32,746 nt of DNA from Chloroflexota bacterium. GTDB lineage: Bacteria > Chloroflexota > Anaerolineae > UBA4142. The stretch spans positions 1-32,746 of the forward strand of contig VGOB01000036.1 of assembly GCA_016865935.1 (NCBI GenBank), in the 5' to 3' direction. This document shows, in pieces, positions 25,411-32,746 of this stretch (the first letter of the stretch is position 1; each line of letters starts with the position of its first letter). The position numbers and the translations under genes are program-made. A model generated the notes under the pieces. It was not told where the DNA came from and searched no databases. It saw only the letters and a program-made list of their open reading frames with translations.

Positions 25411-26163
25411 ATGAAAACGCAAATCGTTCTCCCCACCTACAACGAAGCGGAAAACCTCGCGCCGATGATCGATCAACTCTTGGCGCTCCCGCTTGCCGAC
25501 CTGCATGTTTTGATCATTGACGACAATTCCCAAGACGGCACCGGACGAATCGCCGATACGTTGGGCGCGAAATATCCGGAACAGATCGCGGTGATGCATC
25601 GCGCCGGGAAACTGGGCTTGGGCACGGCGTACATCATCGGCTTTCACTGGGCGGTCGAACGCGGCGCGGATTGCATCGTCCAGATGGATTGCGATTTTTC
25701 CCACTCGCCCAATTATCTGCCCGAGTTCGTCGCCGCGCTGGACGCGTACGATGTCGTCGTCGGCTCGCGCTATGTGCCCGGCGGCAAACTCGATCCGCGT
25801 TGGAGCGGTTGGCGATATTTCTTGAGCAAGTGGGCGAATAGCGTCTGGGTGCATTTCATTCTTGGCACCCAGGTTCAAGATGCGACGGCGGGGTTCAAGT
25901 GCTGGAGCCGCCGCGCGCTCGAACGAATCCCGCTCGATACGGTGCGCTCGAACGGGTACGTCTTCCAAGTCGAGATGGCGTACTTGTGCGAGAAACTGGG
26001 AATGCGAATTTTGGAATGGCCCATCTACTTTGAAGATCGGCGCATCGGTCGATCCAAGATGACCGTGCCGGTCAAGTTGGAAGCCGCGTGGCGCGTGCTG
26101 CAAATCCGTTTGCGCTACGGCGCGCTCAAAAGTACCGCGCGCGTCGAGTATCAACGTGTCTAG
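25411..26163 (+). CDS. Polyprenol-phosphate mannose synthase-like GT2 glycosyltransferase
   Basis: This 250-residue GT-A protein starts with [12 protein letters not shown]. It has the nucleotide-sugar site DDNSQDGTG (Asp37, Asp38), the metal motif MDCDFSHSP (Asp93, Asp95), and the GSRYVPGG and DATAGFKCW segments that mark the Dpm1 group. It transfers a sugar, typically mannose, from a nucleotide donor to a polyprenyl phosphate at the inner membrane face. No membrane helices are attached, as in the short Dpm1 form. The frame is open further upstream, but the ATG at 25411 fits the family and the promoter. It overlaps the next gene by eight bases, so the two products probably work together. Confidence 0.92.
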   Translation: MKTQIVLPTYNEAENLAPMIDQLLALPLADLHVLIIDDNSQDGTGRIADTLGAKYPEQIAVMHRAGKLGLGTAYIIGFHWAVERGADCIVQMDCDFSHSPNYLPEFVAALDAYDVVVGSRYVPGGKLDPRWSGWRYFLSKWANSVWVHFILGTQVQDATAGFKCWSRRALERIPLDTVRSNGYVFQVEMAYLCEKLGMRILEWPIYFEDRRIGRSKMTVPVKLEAAWRVLQIRLRYGALKSTARVEYQRV

Positions 26164-29100
26164 ACGCGATCTTTGGATCGTTTTGTTTTTCCTCGCGCTC
26201 GCCGCGCTTTATTTTGCGCCGGTGATCTTTGGCGGCGCAACGCTCATTCCCTTCGATAACCTCTTTCGTTTTCCGCCGTGGCGCGCGTTCGCGTCTGAGT
26301 TGGGCGTTACCACGCCGCACAACGAACTTGCCAGCGATCTCCTCCTCGAAAATTACGCGTGGAAACAATTCCTCGTCGAATCGTTGCGCGCGAAAGAAAT
26401 TCCACTTTGGAATCCGTACCTCTTTGGCGGCGTGCCATTCCTCGCGGCAGGACAACATTCCGCGCTCTATCCCTTTTCGATTTTGTTTTTGATCTTGCCG
26501 CTCGAGCGCGCGTTCGGCATTTTTGTCGCGCTGCAACTCGCGCTCGCCGCGCTGGCGATGTTCGTGTTCGCGCGCGTGCTAGGCGTCAGCCGGTTTGCCG
26601 CGACGATCAGCGCGATCACGTACGCGTTCAGCGCGTTTTTCTTCGTCAGTGTCACGTTCCCGATGGTGATCGCGGCGGCGGCGTGGCTCCCGGCGATCCT
26701 GGCTTGCGCGGAACTCGTCATCCGCGCGAAAGATTCCGCGCGGCAAGTTTTCTACGCGCTGCTCGGCGCGATTTTTCTCGGCATTCAATTCCTCGCCGGA
26801 CACATCGAGATTTCGATGTACATCCTTATCGTCACTGCGTTCTTTTCTGCTTGGCGTGGAATCGAAACCTTCGAGGTCTCCAAGACCTCGAAGGTTTGGG
26901 CGCTCATCGCTTCGATGACGATCGTCGGGATCGCGCTCGGCGCGGTGCAACTGGTGCCGCTGTACGAACTGGTGCAAAATAATTTTCGCAGCGGTTCGGC
27001 GTCGTATCACGATGTGATCGGCTGGGCGTATCCGCTCAAGCAAATCGTCACGTTCTTCATTCCCGATTTTTTCGGCAATCCGACTCATCATTCGTACGTT
27101 GACGTTTTCGATTTCACGACGCGCGCCGCGCCGACCGGCACAATTTTCTGGGGCGTCAAAAATTACGTCGAAGCCGGATCGTACGTGGGCGTTTTGCCGT
27201 TGTTGCTTGCGCTAGTTGCGCTTGGAAGTTCAAAGTTCAAAGTTCAAAGTTCAAAGTTAGATAACCGCGCGGCGACCGGGGTTGAAACCTCGAACCTGGA
27301 ACCTGAAACTTTGAACTTGAAACCTGTAACTTGGTTATTCGCCGCGCTCGCGCTCATTTCATTACTCTTCACTTTCGGCACGCCGCTCTACGCGCTTCTT
27401 TTTTTCGGCGTCCCAGGTTTCAACCAATTGCACACGCCGTTCCGCTGGGTTTTTCCGTATACCTTGAGCGTGGCGGTGCTGGCAGGCGTTGGCGCGGAAA
27501 TTCTCAGACGAACAAGAGAGGGGGAGAGGGGGAGCGGGGGAGAGAGGGAGCAAGTCTCCCACTCTCCCACTCTCCCACTCTCCTTGTCTTGGATTGCGCT
27601 GATACTTGGAACGGGAACACTCGCCGCGCTTGCCGCGTCCTGGTTCTGGCGCGATCAAACGCTTGCGCTCGCAGAGCGAGTTCTGCGCGCGTCGAATACC
27701 GCGCAACTTGCGTTCGATAGCGGGCGGATGTTTTATGCGTACGAATTCCGCAACCTCGCGCTGTTCGCGATTTTTCTGATTGGCGCGGGAATTGCGTTGC
27801 GCGTTTCAAGTTTCAAGTTTCAGGGTTCAAGGTTCAAGGTTCAAAGTTCGAGGTTCGGGTTTTTCGTTGCGCGCCTCTCGCCTCTCGCCCCTCGTTTTGC
27901 GCTGTGGCAAGTTATTGCACTGATCGTGCTGGTTGCGGATTTGTTCATCATCGGCACGCAATTTTATCCGCGCGCGGATTCGCGCATCGCGGAATTCGTT
28001 CCGCCTGCCGTGAAATTTTTGCAGCAGGACAAATCGCTGTATCGCATCACGAGTTACGACGCGCCGAACGAAAAAATGTTCAACCCGAACGTCGGGATGT
28101 TTTATCACCTGTCCGATATTCGCGGCTACGATTCGATCATCCCCAAGCAGTACGCCGAGTTGATGGGCGCGCTCGCGCCGCAAGGCGAACTCCTCTACAA
28201 CCGGATCGCGCCGTTCTACGATCCCGATCCACTCAGTTCACCGATCATCAATTTGCTCAACGTCAAGTACGTCTTGACGACGCGTCCGCTGCCGAACGCC
28301 GGATACACGCTCGTGTACGACGACGAGATCAAAATCTATCGCAACGAGCGCGCGCAAAGCGTGCCGCGCGCGTTTATGGTGCCGCAGGCGCGCGTCATCG
28401 CGGATCGCGCCGCGCTCCTCGCGCAAATGAAAGAATTCGATCCGACGCGTCAAGTGTTACTCGAACAAGCCCCAGGAATTGCCAGCGCGTCATCGTGCGC
28501 GCTCAAACCCGTGTCAATCGAAAAATACGGCGGCAGTGAGGTGATCGTCAAGAGCAAGCAGGACTGCGCGGGCTGGCTTGTTCTGACTGATTCGCATTTC
28601 CCTGGCTGGCTCGCGTTCATTGATGAAAAAGACGCGCCGCTGTACCGCGCGAATTACAATTTCCGCGCGGTCTACGTTCCGGCAGGCGAACACACGATTC
28701 GTTTCAAGTATAGCCCGGTCTCGTTTCGCGCGGGCGCGATTGGATCGTTCCTGGGCGCGATGGTGCTGCTGCTCGGGGCGGCGTATCTCGCCTGGCGCAG
28801 ATTTTATCGCGCGGAAAACGAAACGCCGGTGATCCGGGTCGCCAAGAATTCGATCTTGCCAATGGCGACTTCGCTCTTGATGAAACTGATCGATCTTGCG
28901 TTTGCGCTTCTTTCGCTGCGCGTGCTGGGTCCCACCGGCACCGGGCGGTACGGCTGGGCGATCACGGTTTGGTTGCTCGCGAACACGATCACCGATTTCG
29001 GGTTGGGGATTCTGGTCACGCGCGAGGTCTCGCGCGACCGCGCGCAGGCGAATCGGTACTTGACGAACACGATCATTTTGCGCGTGCTGTTGTGGGCGGC

Positions 29101-30265
29101 GTCACTCGTGCCGGTTGCCGCGCTCACCGCGCTCTATTTCGCCTTCTTCGATCTCACGGCGGACACCGCCGGCGCGCTCGCGTTGTTGATGCTCGGGATG
29201 CTGCCGAGTTCGCTTGCCGCGTCGCTGGCGTTCTTGTTCAACGCGTACGAGAAATTCGAATATCGGATCGCGGTGGATTTTACGACGCGCTTGCTGGCGG
29301 TCGCGCTCGGCGTCGTCGCGCTCGTCGCCGGCTATGGCTTCGTCGGACTCGCGGTCGTCTCCATCGTCACGAATCTGTTCACGCTCGCCGCGTTTTACGC
29401 GCTGGTGCGCGCGACGTTGTTCACGCCGCGCTGGGAACCGGATCGCGCGCTGGTGCGCTGGATGTTCTTCGAGTCGTTTCCGTTGATGCTGAACAACTTG
29501 CTCTCGTCGCTCTTCTTCCGCATTGACATTTTGATTCTGAAACCGTTCAAAGGCGACGCGGTCGTCGGGTACTATCAGACCGCGTACAAATTCATTGATG
29601 CGCTCAACTTCATCCCGTCGAATTTCACGCTGGCGATTTTCCCCGTGCTCTCGCGAATGGCGGCAGACTCGAAAGACGCGATGCTGCGCGCGTACGTCGT
29701 GTCGCTGAAAATTTTGCTGTGGCTCGCGCTGCCGATCACCGTCGGCACGATGTTTATCGCGCGGGAACTGATTATGATTTTCGGCGGCGACGCGTACCTG
29801 CCCGATTCCGCGATCGCGCTGCAAGTGTTGATCTGGTTTTTGCCGTTCAGTTTCATCAACAGCGTGACGCATTACGTTTTGATCGCGTTAGGGCAACAAC
29901 GTTTTCTGACCAAGGCGTTCGTCATCGGCGTCGTGTTCAATGTCATCGCGAACTTGATCGCGATTCCGCCGTTGGGCTATGTAGGCGCGGGCTTGACGAC
30001 GATCTTTTCCGAGCTGGTGTTGTTGCTGCCGTTCTACTACTGCGTGCGGAAAAATCTGGCGTCTGTGCCATTCCTATCAATCGCGTGGCGTCCTGGCGTC
30101 GCGTCAAGTGTGATGGGTTTGGCGCTGTGGTGGTTGCTCGCGCGCGTCAGCGTGGTGATCGCGGTGCCAATCGTGGGAATTTTGTACGTGGGATTGCTCC
30201 TCGCGCTGGGCGCGCTGGGGGAAGATGAGCGCGCGTTGCTGCGGCGATTGATGCCGAGGAAGTGA
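26156..30265 (+). CDS. Fusion of a YfhO-like GT-C membrane protein with a MOP-superfamily flippase
   Basis: This is a 1369-residue membrane protein. Residues 1 to about 885 are YfhO-like: an early extracytoplasmic loop ([13 protein letters not shown], then [12 protein letters not shown]), many helices, then a soluble C-part ([44 protein letters not shown]). From about 890 to the end it is a Wzx/MATE-like polysaccharide flippase with some 12-14 helices ([40 protein letters not shown]). In Bacillus, YfhO transfers a lipid-linked sugar to a wall polymer. The GTG start overlaps the GT2 stop. Three word arrays and one palindrome lie in frame, all between helices. Fusion to a flippase is unusual; no stop or restart is seen at the junction. 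Confidence 0.88.
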   Translation: MSRRDLWIVLFFLALAALYFAPVIFGGATLIPFDNLFRFPPWRAFASELGVTTPHNELASDLLLENYAWKQFLVESLRAKEIPLWNPYLFGGVPFLAAGQHSALYPFSILFLILPLERAFGIFVALQLALAALAMFVFARVLGVSRFAATISAITYAFSAFFFVSVTFPMVIAAAAWLPAILACAELVIRAKDSARQVFYALLGAIFLGIQFLAGHIEISMYILIVTAFFSAWRGIETFEVSKTSKVWALIASMTIVGIALGAVQLVPLYELVQNNFRSGSASYHDVIGWAYPLKQIVTFFIPDFFGNPTHHSYVDVFDFTTRAAPTGTIFWGVKNYVEAGSYVGVLPLLLALVALGSSKFKVQSSKLDNRAATGVETSNLEPETLNLKPVTWLFAALALISLLFTFGTPLYALLFFGVPGFNQLHTPFRWVFPYTLSVAVLAGVGAEILRRTREGERGSGGEREQVSHSPTLPLSLSWIALILGTGTLAALAASWFWRDQTLALAERVLRASNTAQLAFDSGRMFYAYEFRNLALFAIFLIGAGIALRVSSFKFQGSRFKVQSSRFGFFVARLSPLAPRFALWQVIALIVLVADLFIIGTQFYPRADSRIAEFVPPAVKFLQQDKSLYRITSYDAPNEKMFNPNVGMFYHLSDIRGYDSIIPKQYAELMGALAPQGELLYNRIAPFYDPDPLSSPIINLLNVKYVLTTRPLPNAGYTLVYDDEIKIYRNERAQSVPRAFMVPQARVIADRAALLAQMKEFDPTRQVLLEQAPGIASASSCALKPVSIEKYGGSEVIVKSKQDCAGWLVLTDSHFPGWLAFIDEKDAPLYRANYNFRAVYVPAGEHTIRFKYSPVSFRAGAIGSFLGAMVLLLGAAYLAWRRFYRAENETPVIRVAKNSILPMATSLLMKLIDLAFALLSLRVLGPTGTGRYGWAITVWLLANTITDFGLGILVTREVSRDRAQANRYLTNTIILRVLLWAASLVPVAALTALYFAFFDLTADTAGALALLMLGMLPSSLAASLAFLFNAYEKFEYRIAVDFTTRLLAVALGVVALVAGYGFVGLAVVSIVTNLFTLAAFYALVRATLFTPRWEPDRALVRWMFFESFPLMLNNLLSSLFFRIDILILKPFKGDAVVGYYQTAYKFIDALNFIPSNFTLAIFPVLSRMAADSKDAMLRAYVVSLKILLWLALPITVGTMFIARELIMIFGGDAYLPDSAIALQVLIWFLPFSFINSVTHYVLIALGQQRFLTKAFVIGVVFNVIANLIAIPPLGYVGAGLTTIFSELVLLLPFYYCVRKNLASVPFLSIAWRPGVASSVMGLALWWLLARVSVVIAVPIVGILYVGLLLALGALGEDERALLRRLMPRK
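26865..26897. repeat. Perfect 33-base palindrome inside the YfhO part
   Basis: AAACCTTCGAGGTCT (26865-26879), a 3-base loop, and AGACCTCGAAGGTTT (26883-26897). It encodes residues about 237-247, a short loop between two helices. Confidence 0.9.
27224..27334. repeat. In-frame heptad-word inverted repeat 1 in the YfhO part
   Basis: AAGTTCA words in 7-base register, a 19-base loop, then reverse-sense words CTCGAAC, CTGGAAC, CTGAAAC and TTTGAAC. It encodes residues about 357-393, a loop flanked by the helices [10 protein letters not shown] and [13 protein letters not shown]. The word family is the same as at 9504 and 10142. Confidence 0.85.
27513..27587. repeat. In-frame purine-rich word repeat 2 in the YfhO part
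   Basis: G- and A-rich 7-base words (GGGGAGA type) are followed by three copies of the 8-base word TCTCCCAC and TCTCCTTG. It encodes a loop of about 25 residues (from RRTREGERG) between two helices. Similar in kind to 32457-32531. Confidence 0.8.
27803..27894. repeat. In-frame heptad-word array 3 in the YfhO part
   Basis: Eight consecutive 7-base words run from GTTTCAA through GGTTCAA to GGTTCGG (27803-27858). After a gap come CCTCTCG (twice) and CCCCTCG. The two halves are not complementary, so this is a tandem array rather than a hairpin. It encodes residues about 550-580 between two helices. Confidence 0.8.
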
Positions 30266-30300
30266 ACGACGTAGAACAAACGATCGCGCTGCTGGATACG

Positions 30301-30342
30301 AAAAAAAGAATCGGAGGGATTTGACCCTCCGATTCTTTTTTT
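30301..30342. terminator. Bidirectional intrinsic terminator
   Basis: GAATCGGAGGG (30308-30318) pairs with CCCTCCGATTC (30325-30335), flanked by seven As on the left and seven Ts on the right. It serves both the fusion gene (plus) and the small membrane gene (minus). Confidence 0.93.
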
Positions 30343-30345
30343 GAG

Positions 30346-30726
30346 TTACGTTGCTTTTTGTTGCGGCAACCAAAAATACCCGAACCCGATGGCGAAGAAC
30401 AAGTAGATGGCAGCGATTCCCCAACCGAGCAGGTTGAGCCCGCCAGAGAGCAGGACGTAGAGCGTGGCGAGAAAGCCAATGGCGTCGTATACGAGAAGGT
30501 CGAGAACGATCGCACGTCGGGCGGGGGAGTCCTCCGCATTTCTGGCGAACCACGTGAGCATCAGGTTGCCAAAGAGAGAGGCGCCATAAATTCTGGCAGT
30601 GAAAGCCGCCCCGGGATCGAAGGTTGCGCCCAACAGACCCAGCAGGAACGCAGGGAAGAACAAGAGCAGGGGCGCAAACCCAAGACAGACAATTGCCTTG
30701 ATGATCATGAGAGTTTTGAATTTCAT
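30346..30726 (-). CDS. Small membrane protein, four predicted helices
   Basis: This 126-residue hydrophobic protein has four likely helices: IKAIVCLGFAPLLLFFPAFLLGLL, ARIYGASLFGNLMLTWFA, AIVLDLLVYDAIGFLATLYVLLSG and LGWGIAAIYLFFAIGFGYFW. An AAAGGAG site precedes the ATG. I do not recognise the family with confidence, and no catalytic motif is visible. It follows the small gene at 30774 by 47 bases on the same strand and ends at the shared terminator, so the two form a small operon. Confidence 0.8.
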   Translation of the reverse strand: MKFKTLMIIKAIVCLGFAPLLLFFPAFLLGLLGATFDPGAAFTARIYGASLFGNLMLTWFARNAEDSPARRAIVLDLLVYDAIGFLATLYVLLSGGLNLLGWGIAAIYLFFAIGFGYFWLPQQKAT

Positions 30727-30773
30727 CACAAGTCTCCTTTGATAAATGGATGTGCGATGCGGAATGTCCGAAA

Positions 30774-31001
30774 CTACCGCTCGCGATTTCCGTTCACGGT
30801 GACATCCACCGTGTTCGCTCCGATCAGTCCGACAGTGGAATTGATCGCGCTGGACGCGGTACTCGGCTGTGCCGCCGACGAGGGTGCGCCAACACCCAGC
30901 ACGCCAGTCGCGATGACGATGCCTACGACGACGATGGCGATGACCAGCGCAAGCGCCATCAAGGTGTACGGAAACTGTTTCAGCGTGGGTGTGCGTTGCA
31001 T
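30774..31001 (-). CDS. Small single-helix membrane or secreted protein
   Basis: This 75-residue protein has a short basic N-terminus, one strong hydrophobic helix (TLMALALVIAIVVVGIVIATGVLGVG) and a Ser/Ala/Thr-rich tail of about 35 residues, ending in VDVTVNGNRER, that is probably outside the cell. A perfect AAAGGAGG site precedes the ATG. No known family is recognised. It is co-directional with the four-helix protein downstream and could be its partner. Confidence 0.75.
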   Translation of the reverse strand: MQRTPTLKQFPYTLMALALVIAIVVVGIVIATGVLGVGAPSSAAQPSTASSAINSTVGLIGANTVDVTVNGNRER

Positions 31002-31057
31002 TTTTGCCTCCTTTGGGCATTTGCCCGAACCCAGTTTTTATCGCACTCGGTGACTGG

Positions 31058-31066
31058 AGTATAACA
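31058..31066 (-). promoter_or_regulatory. Possible extended -10 promoter for the small membrane gene pair
   Basis: On the minus strand TGTTATACT reads as TGn plus TATACT. The best -35 (TTGATG) is 20 bases away, longer than ideal. Confidence 0.4.
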
Positions 31067-31130
31067 GGCGAGCATCAAATTATCATCAAATTTTCCTGCC
31101 GCATCGTCAAATCGGAGATTCCTTGGAAAT

Positions 31131-31174
31131 AAAAAAGACCTTCCAGATCGCCGCCAAAGGCAATCGGGAAGGTC
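31131..31174 (-). terminator. Intrinsic terminator after the TPR regulator gene
   Basis: On the minus strand GACCTTCC (31174-31167) pairs with GGAAGGTC (31144-31137), with a further inner stem of about seven pairs, then six Ts. Confidence 0.85.
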
Positions 31175-31191
31175 GTTAGGAAGATCGCTCT

Positions 31192-32643
31192 CTACACACC
31201 TTTCACATTCTCCAACGCGTACTCTGTGGCTTGTTGTAACGACATCACACGACCTTCAGCGCGTGCTTGATCGAACATTGTTTCGCCTACTTGCGCGCGC
31301 AACGATTTGGCGTCGTCGTCAAACGCGCGGCGATCTTTTTCGAACAGAATCTCACGTTGAGCATCAACCGCGCCCAGGAGGCGCGCCGCGCGTTCGTATC
31401 GTTGTTCCGTTGCCGCGACTTGGCTCAATGCCCAGATACTGCGGACGACATCGCGCGGATCGCCAATCTCACGGCGGAGCGTGAGCGATTGCTTCAAGAG
31501 CAAAGCCGCTTGTTGAGAATCTGCGCGATGCCACGCGATTATCTCCAAACCGTAAAGGCAATTCGCGATTTGGTGTTTGTCGCCCATTTCTCGATGGAAC
31601 TTCAACCCCTCGGTAAGAAACAAGGCTGCCCGCTCATCGTCTCCTTGATCGAGCGCAGCCAAGCCGATGTTTTCCAGCGCATTACCAATCATCCAGCGTT
31701 CGCCTGATCGACGCGCATGAGCCAGTGCGGATTCGAAGAGGGAAACAGCAAGCGCGAGATCGCCGCGCTGACGGACGTAACCTCCGTGTACAACGTCTAT
31801 TCCCGCGGCGAGCCATTCATCCTTCAATTCCTGAGTTAGTCTCCGCGCCTCTTCGAACAACGCTGCCGCCCTCGATGAATCGTCCTCGCGGCCCGCATGG
31901 ATGAGCGCCGAGAGAGCGATACCCCATTTGTCTCCCTGCTGCCGATACAATGCTAGACTCTCATCGCTTGTTTCGCGGCACTTGGCTGGCGTGCCGACAA
32001 AATACTCTACTACAGTTAATCCGACGAGCGCTTTTGCCCGCGCTGGCGTGATGGCGCGATTCTCCAGCGATCGTTCCAGCCAGGTTCGTCCTTCGGCGAT
32101 ATAGCCGCGCATAATCCAGAACCACGTCAGCGCGCCCGCCAGACGCATTGCGCGCTCGGCGTTTTCGCCACCAGTTTGTCCAAGCGACCACGCCAGCGCG
32201 GCGCGCCAATTCTCTTTCTCCAGTTCGAGTCGCGCGAACCACTCCATTTGTTCTTCGCCACGCACTTTCGGCTCGGCTTGTTCTGCCAATTGGAGAAACC
32301 AATCACGATGGCGCGCGCAATATACTTCGAGTTCGTTTGCCTCCAGCAGTTTTTCGCGCGCGTACTGCCGCACAGTTTCCAGCAGGCGATAGCGCATCGC
32401 GTTGCCCTTTTGCTCGACGCCGACGAGGGATTTGTCAATGAGTGAAGCCAGCAAGTCGAGCAGGGGAGCGGGGGCGCGGGGGAGCAAGGGAGATTGTACC
32501 CCTGCTCCTTTGCTCCCCTGTACCCCTGCACAGATTGATTCGACGGCTTCCAGTGAAAATCCTCCCGCGAATACCGCAAGACGGCGGAACAATTGGCGTT
32601 CTTCATCTGACAACAGATCGGCGATGATCTTCGTTTCGGCCAC
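31192..32643 (-). CDS. TPR-rich C-terminal part of an NB-ARC/LuxR-type regulator, N-terminally truncated
   Basis: The 483-residue ORF begins at the LLSDEERQLFRRLAVFAGGFSLEAVE segment, which in this family follows the ATPase. It continues with LLDLLASLIDKSLV and RYRLLETVRQYAREKL, then a series of TPR helices (residues about 110-420) ending in RYERAARLLGAVDAQRE. The upstream NB-ARC ATPase is missing: an in-frame stop lies 12 bases before the GTG, and the remaining 100 bases show no ATPase sequence in any frame I read. A purine-rich word array is inserted in frame at residues about 37-62. It is either a remnant (pseudogene) or a regulator cut by a frameshift, although the TPR part itself is intact and has a proper terminator. 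Confidence 0.75.
   Translation of the reverse strand: MAETKIIADLLSDEERQLFRRLAVFAGGFSLEAVESICAGVQGSKGAGVQSPLLPRAPAPLLDLLASLIDKSLVGVEQKGNAMRYRLLETVRQYAREKLLEANELEVYCARHRDWFLQLAEQAEPKVRGEEQMEWFARLELEKENWRAALAWSLGQTGGENAERAMRLAGALTWFWIMRGYIAEGRTWLERSLENRAITPARAKALVGLTVVEYFVGTPAKCRETSDESLALYRQQGDKWGIALSALIHAGREDDSSRAAALFEEARRLTQELKDEWLAAGIDVVHGGYVRQRGDLALAVSLFESALAHARRSGERWMIGNALENIGLAALDQGDDERAALFLTEGLKFHREMGDKHQIANCLYGLEIIAWHRADSQQAALLLKQSLTLRREIGDPRDVVRSIWALSQVAATEQRYERAARLLGAVDAQREILFEKDRRAFDDDAKSLRAQVGETMFDQARAEGRVMSLQQATEYALENVKGV
32457..32531. repeat. In-frame word repeat in the TPR regulator
   Basis: On the plus strand, words such as GAGCAGG, GGAGCGG and AAGGGAG are followed by a short loop and CCCCTGC, TCCTTTG, CTCCCCTG and TACCCCTG. 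It replaces a short loop of the family between two conserved helices. Confidence 0.75.
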
Positions 32644-32746
32644 TTGGTAGTTTTAGAGCGTAGCCTTCGCTGAATGGCGGAGTGTCAGCGATAGAGCAGA
32701 CAGACGGAAGAAGATCGGGTAAAATACCTTCCCAGTTTGTGGGGAG

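Noticed and set aside
30358-31053. 231-residue plus-strand frame opposite the small membrane genes
   Set aside because: It spans the gap and both minus-strand genes; the minus-strand genes have strong ribosome sites and hydrophobic helices, and this frame has neither.

Overview
The window is a gene-dense piece of a GC-rich bacterial chromosome. The gene content suggests an uncultured member of the Chloroflexota (Anaerolineae-like). It combines a SufCBD system with a DUF59 gene, a DPPR-synthase-like UbiA, an FCD regulator with a sugar ABC cluster, a YfhO-type membrane protein, and a large TPR regulator of the kind common in that phylum. This placement is inference; no rRNA or other marker gene is present. 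I see no tRNA, rRNA, CRISPR array, transposase or phage gene.

Layout. (1) 1-4216, minus strand: Fe-S assembly operon sufC-sufB-sufD-DUF59-sufS; sufS runs off the left edge. (2) 4320-4965: one small unknown gene with its own consensus promoter and terminator. (3) 4979-8192: isoprenoid and translation housekeeping: a UbiA prenyltransferase (minus), then tlyA, uppS and a HIT hydrolase (plus). (4) 8201-14551: acyl-CoA genes (thiolase, acyl-CoA dehydrogenase, carboxylase beta subunit) interrupted by three toxin-antitoxin-like pairs: DUF4258/YgiT zinc finger and two MNT/HEPN pairs. (5) 14663-25213: a co-directional sugar or acid-sugar catabolic cluster. It holds an FCD regulator with a clear promoter and operator, a Tat-type lipoprotein binding protein, two permeases without an ATPase, a TIM-barrel isomerase, a split transketolase, a zinc dehydrogenase, a DUF1537 four-carbon acid-sugar kinase and a 3-hydroxyisobutyrate-dehydrogenase-like enzyme. 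(6) 25395-30342: a polyprenyl-phosphate mannose synthase-like GT2 overlapping a 1369-residue fusion of a YfhO-like GT-C protein with a MOP-type flippase. (7) 30346-32643, minus: two small membrane proteins and a TPR regulator that lacks its ATPase half.

Two things stand out. First, the window holds about ten elements with one architecture but different sequences. Each is a run of 7- or 8-base words, usually followed by a short loop and a run of reverse-complement words. They lie between genes and also in frame inside genes: three times in the YfhO-flippase fusion, always between membrane helices; once in the TPR regulator; and once as the tail of tlyA. Because 7 and 8 are not multiples of 3, gain or loss of a word would shift the frame. 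Second, the GT2 plus YfhO-flippase pair looks like a complete lipid-linked sugar route (charge, flip, transfer) in two overlapping genes.
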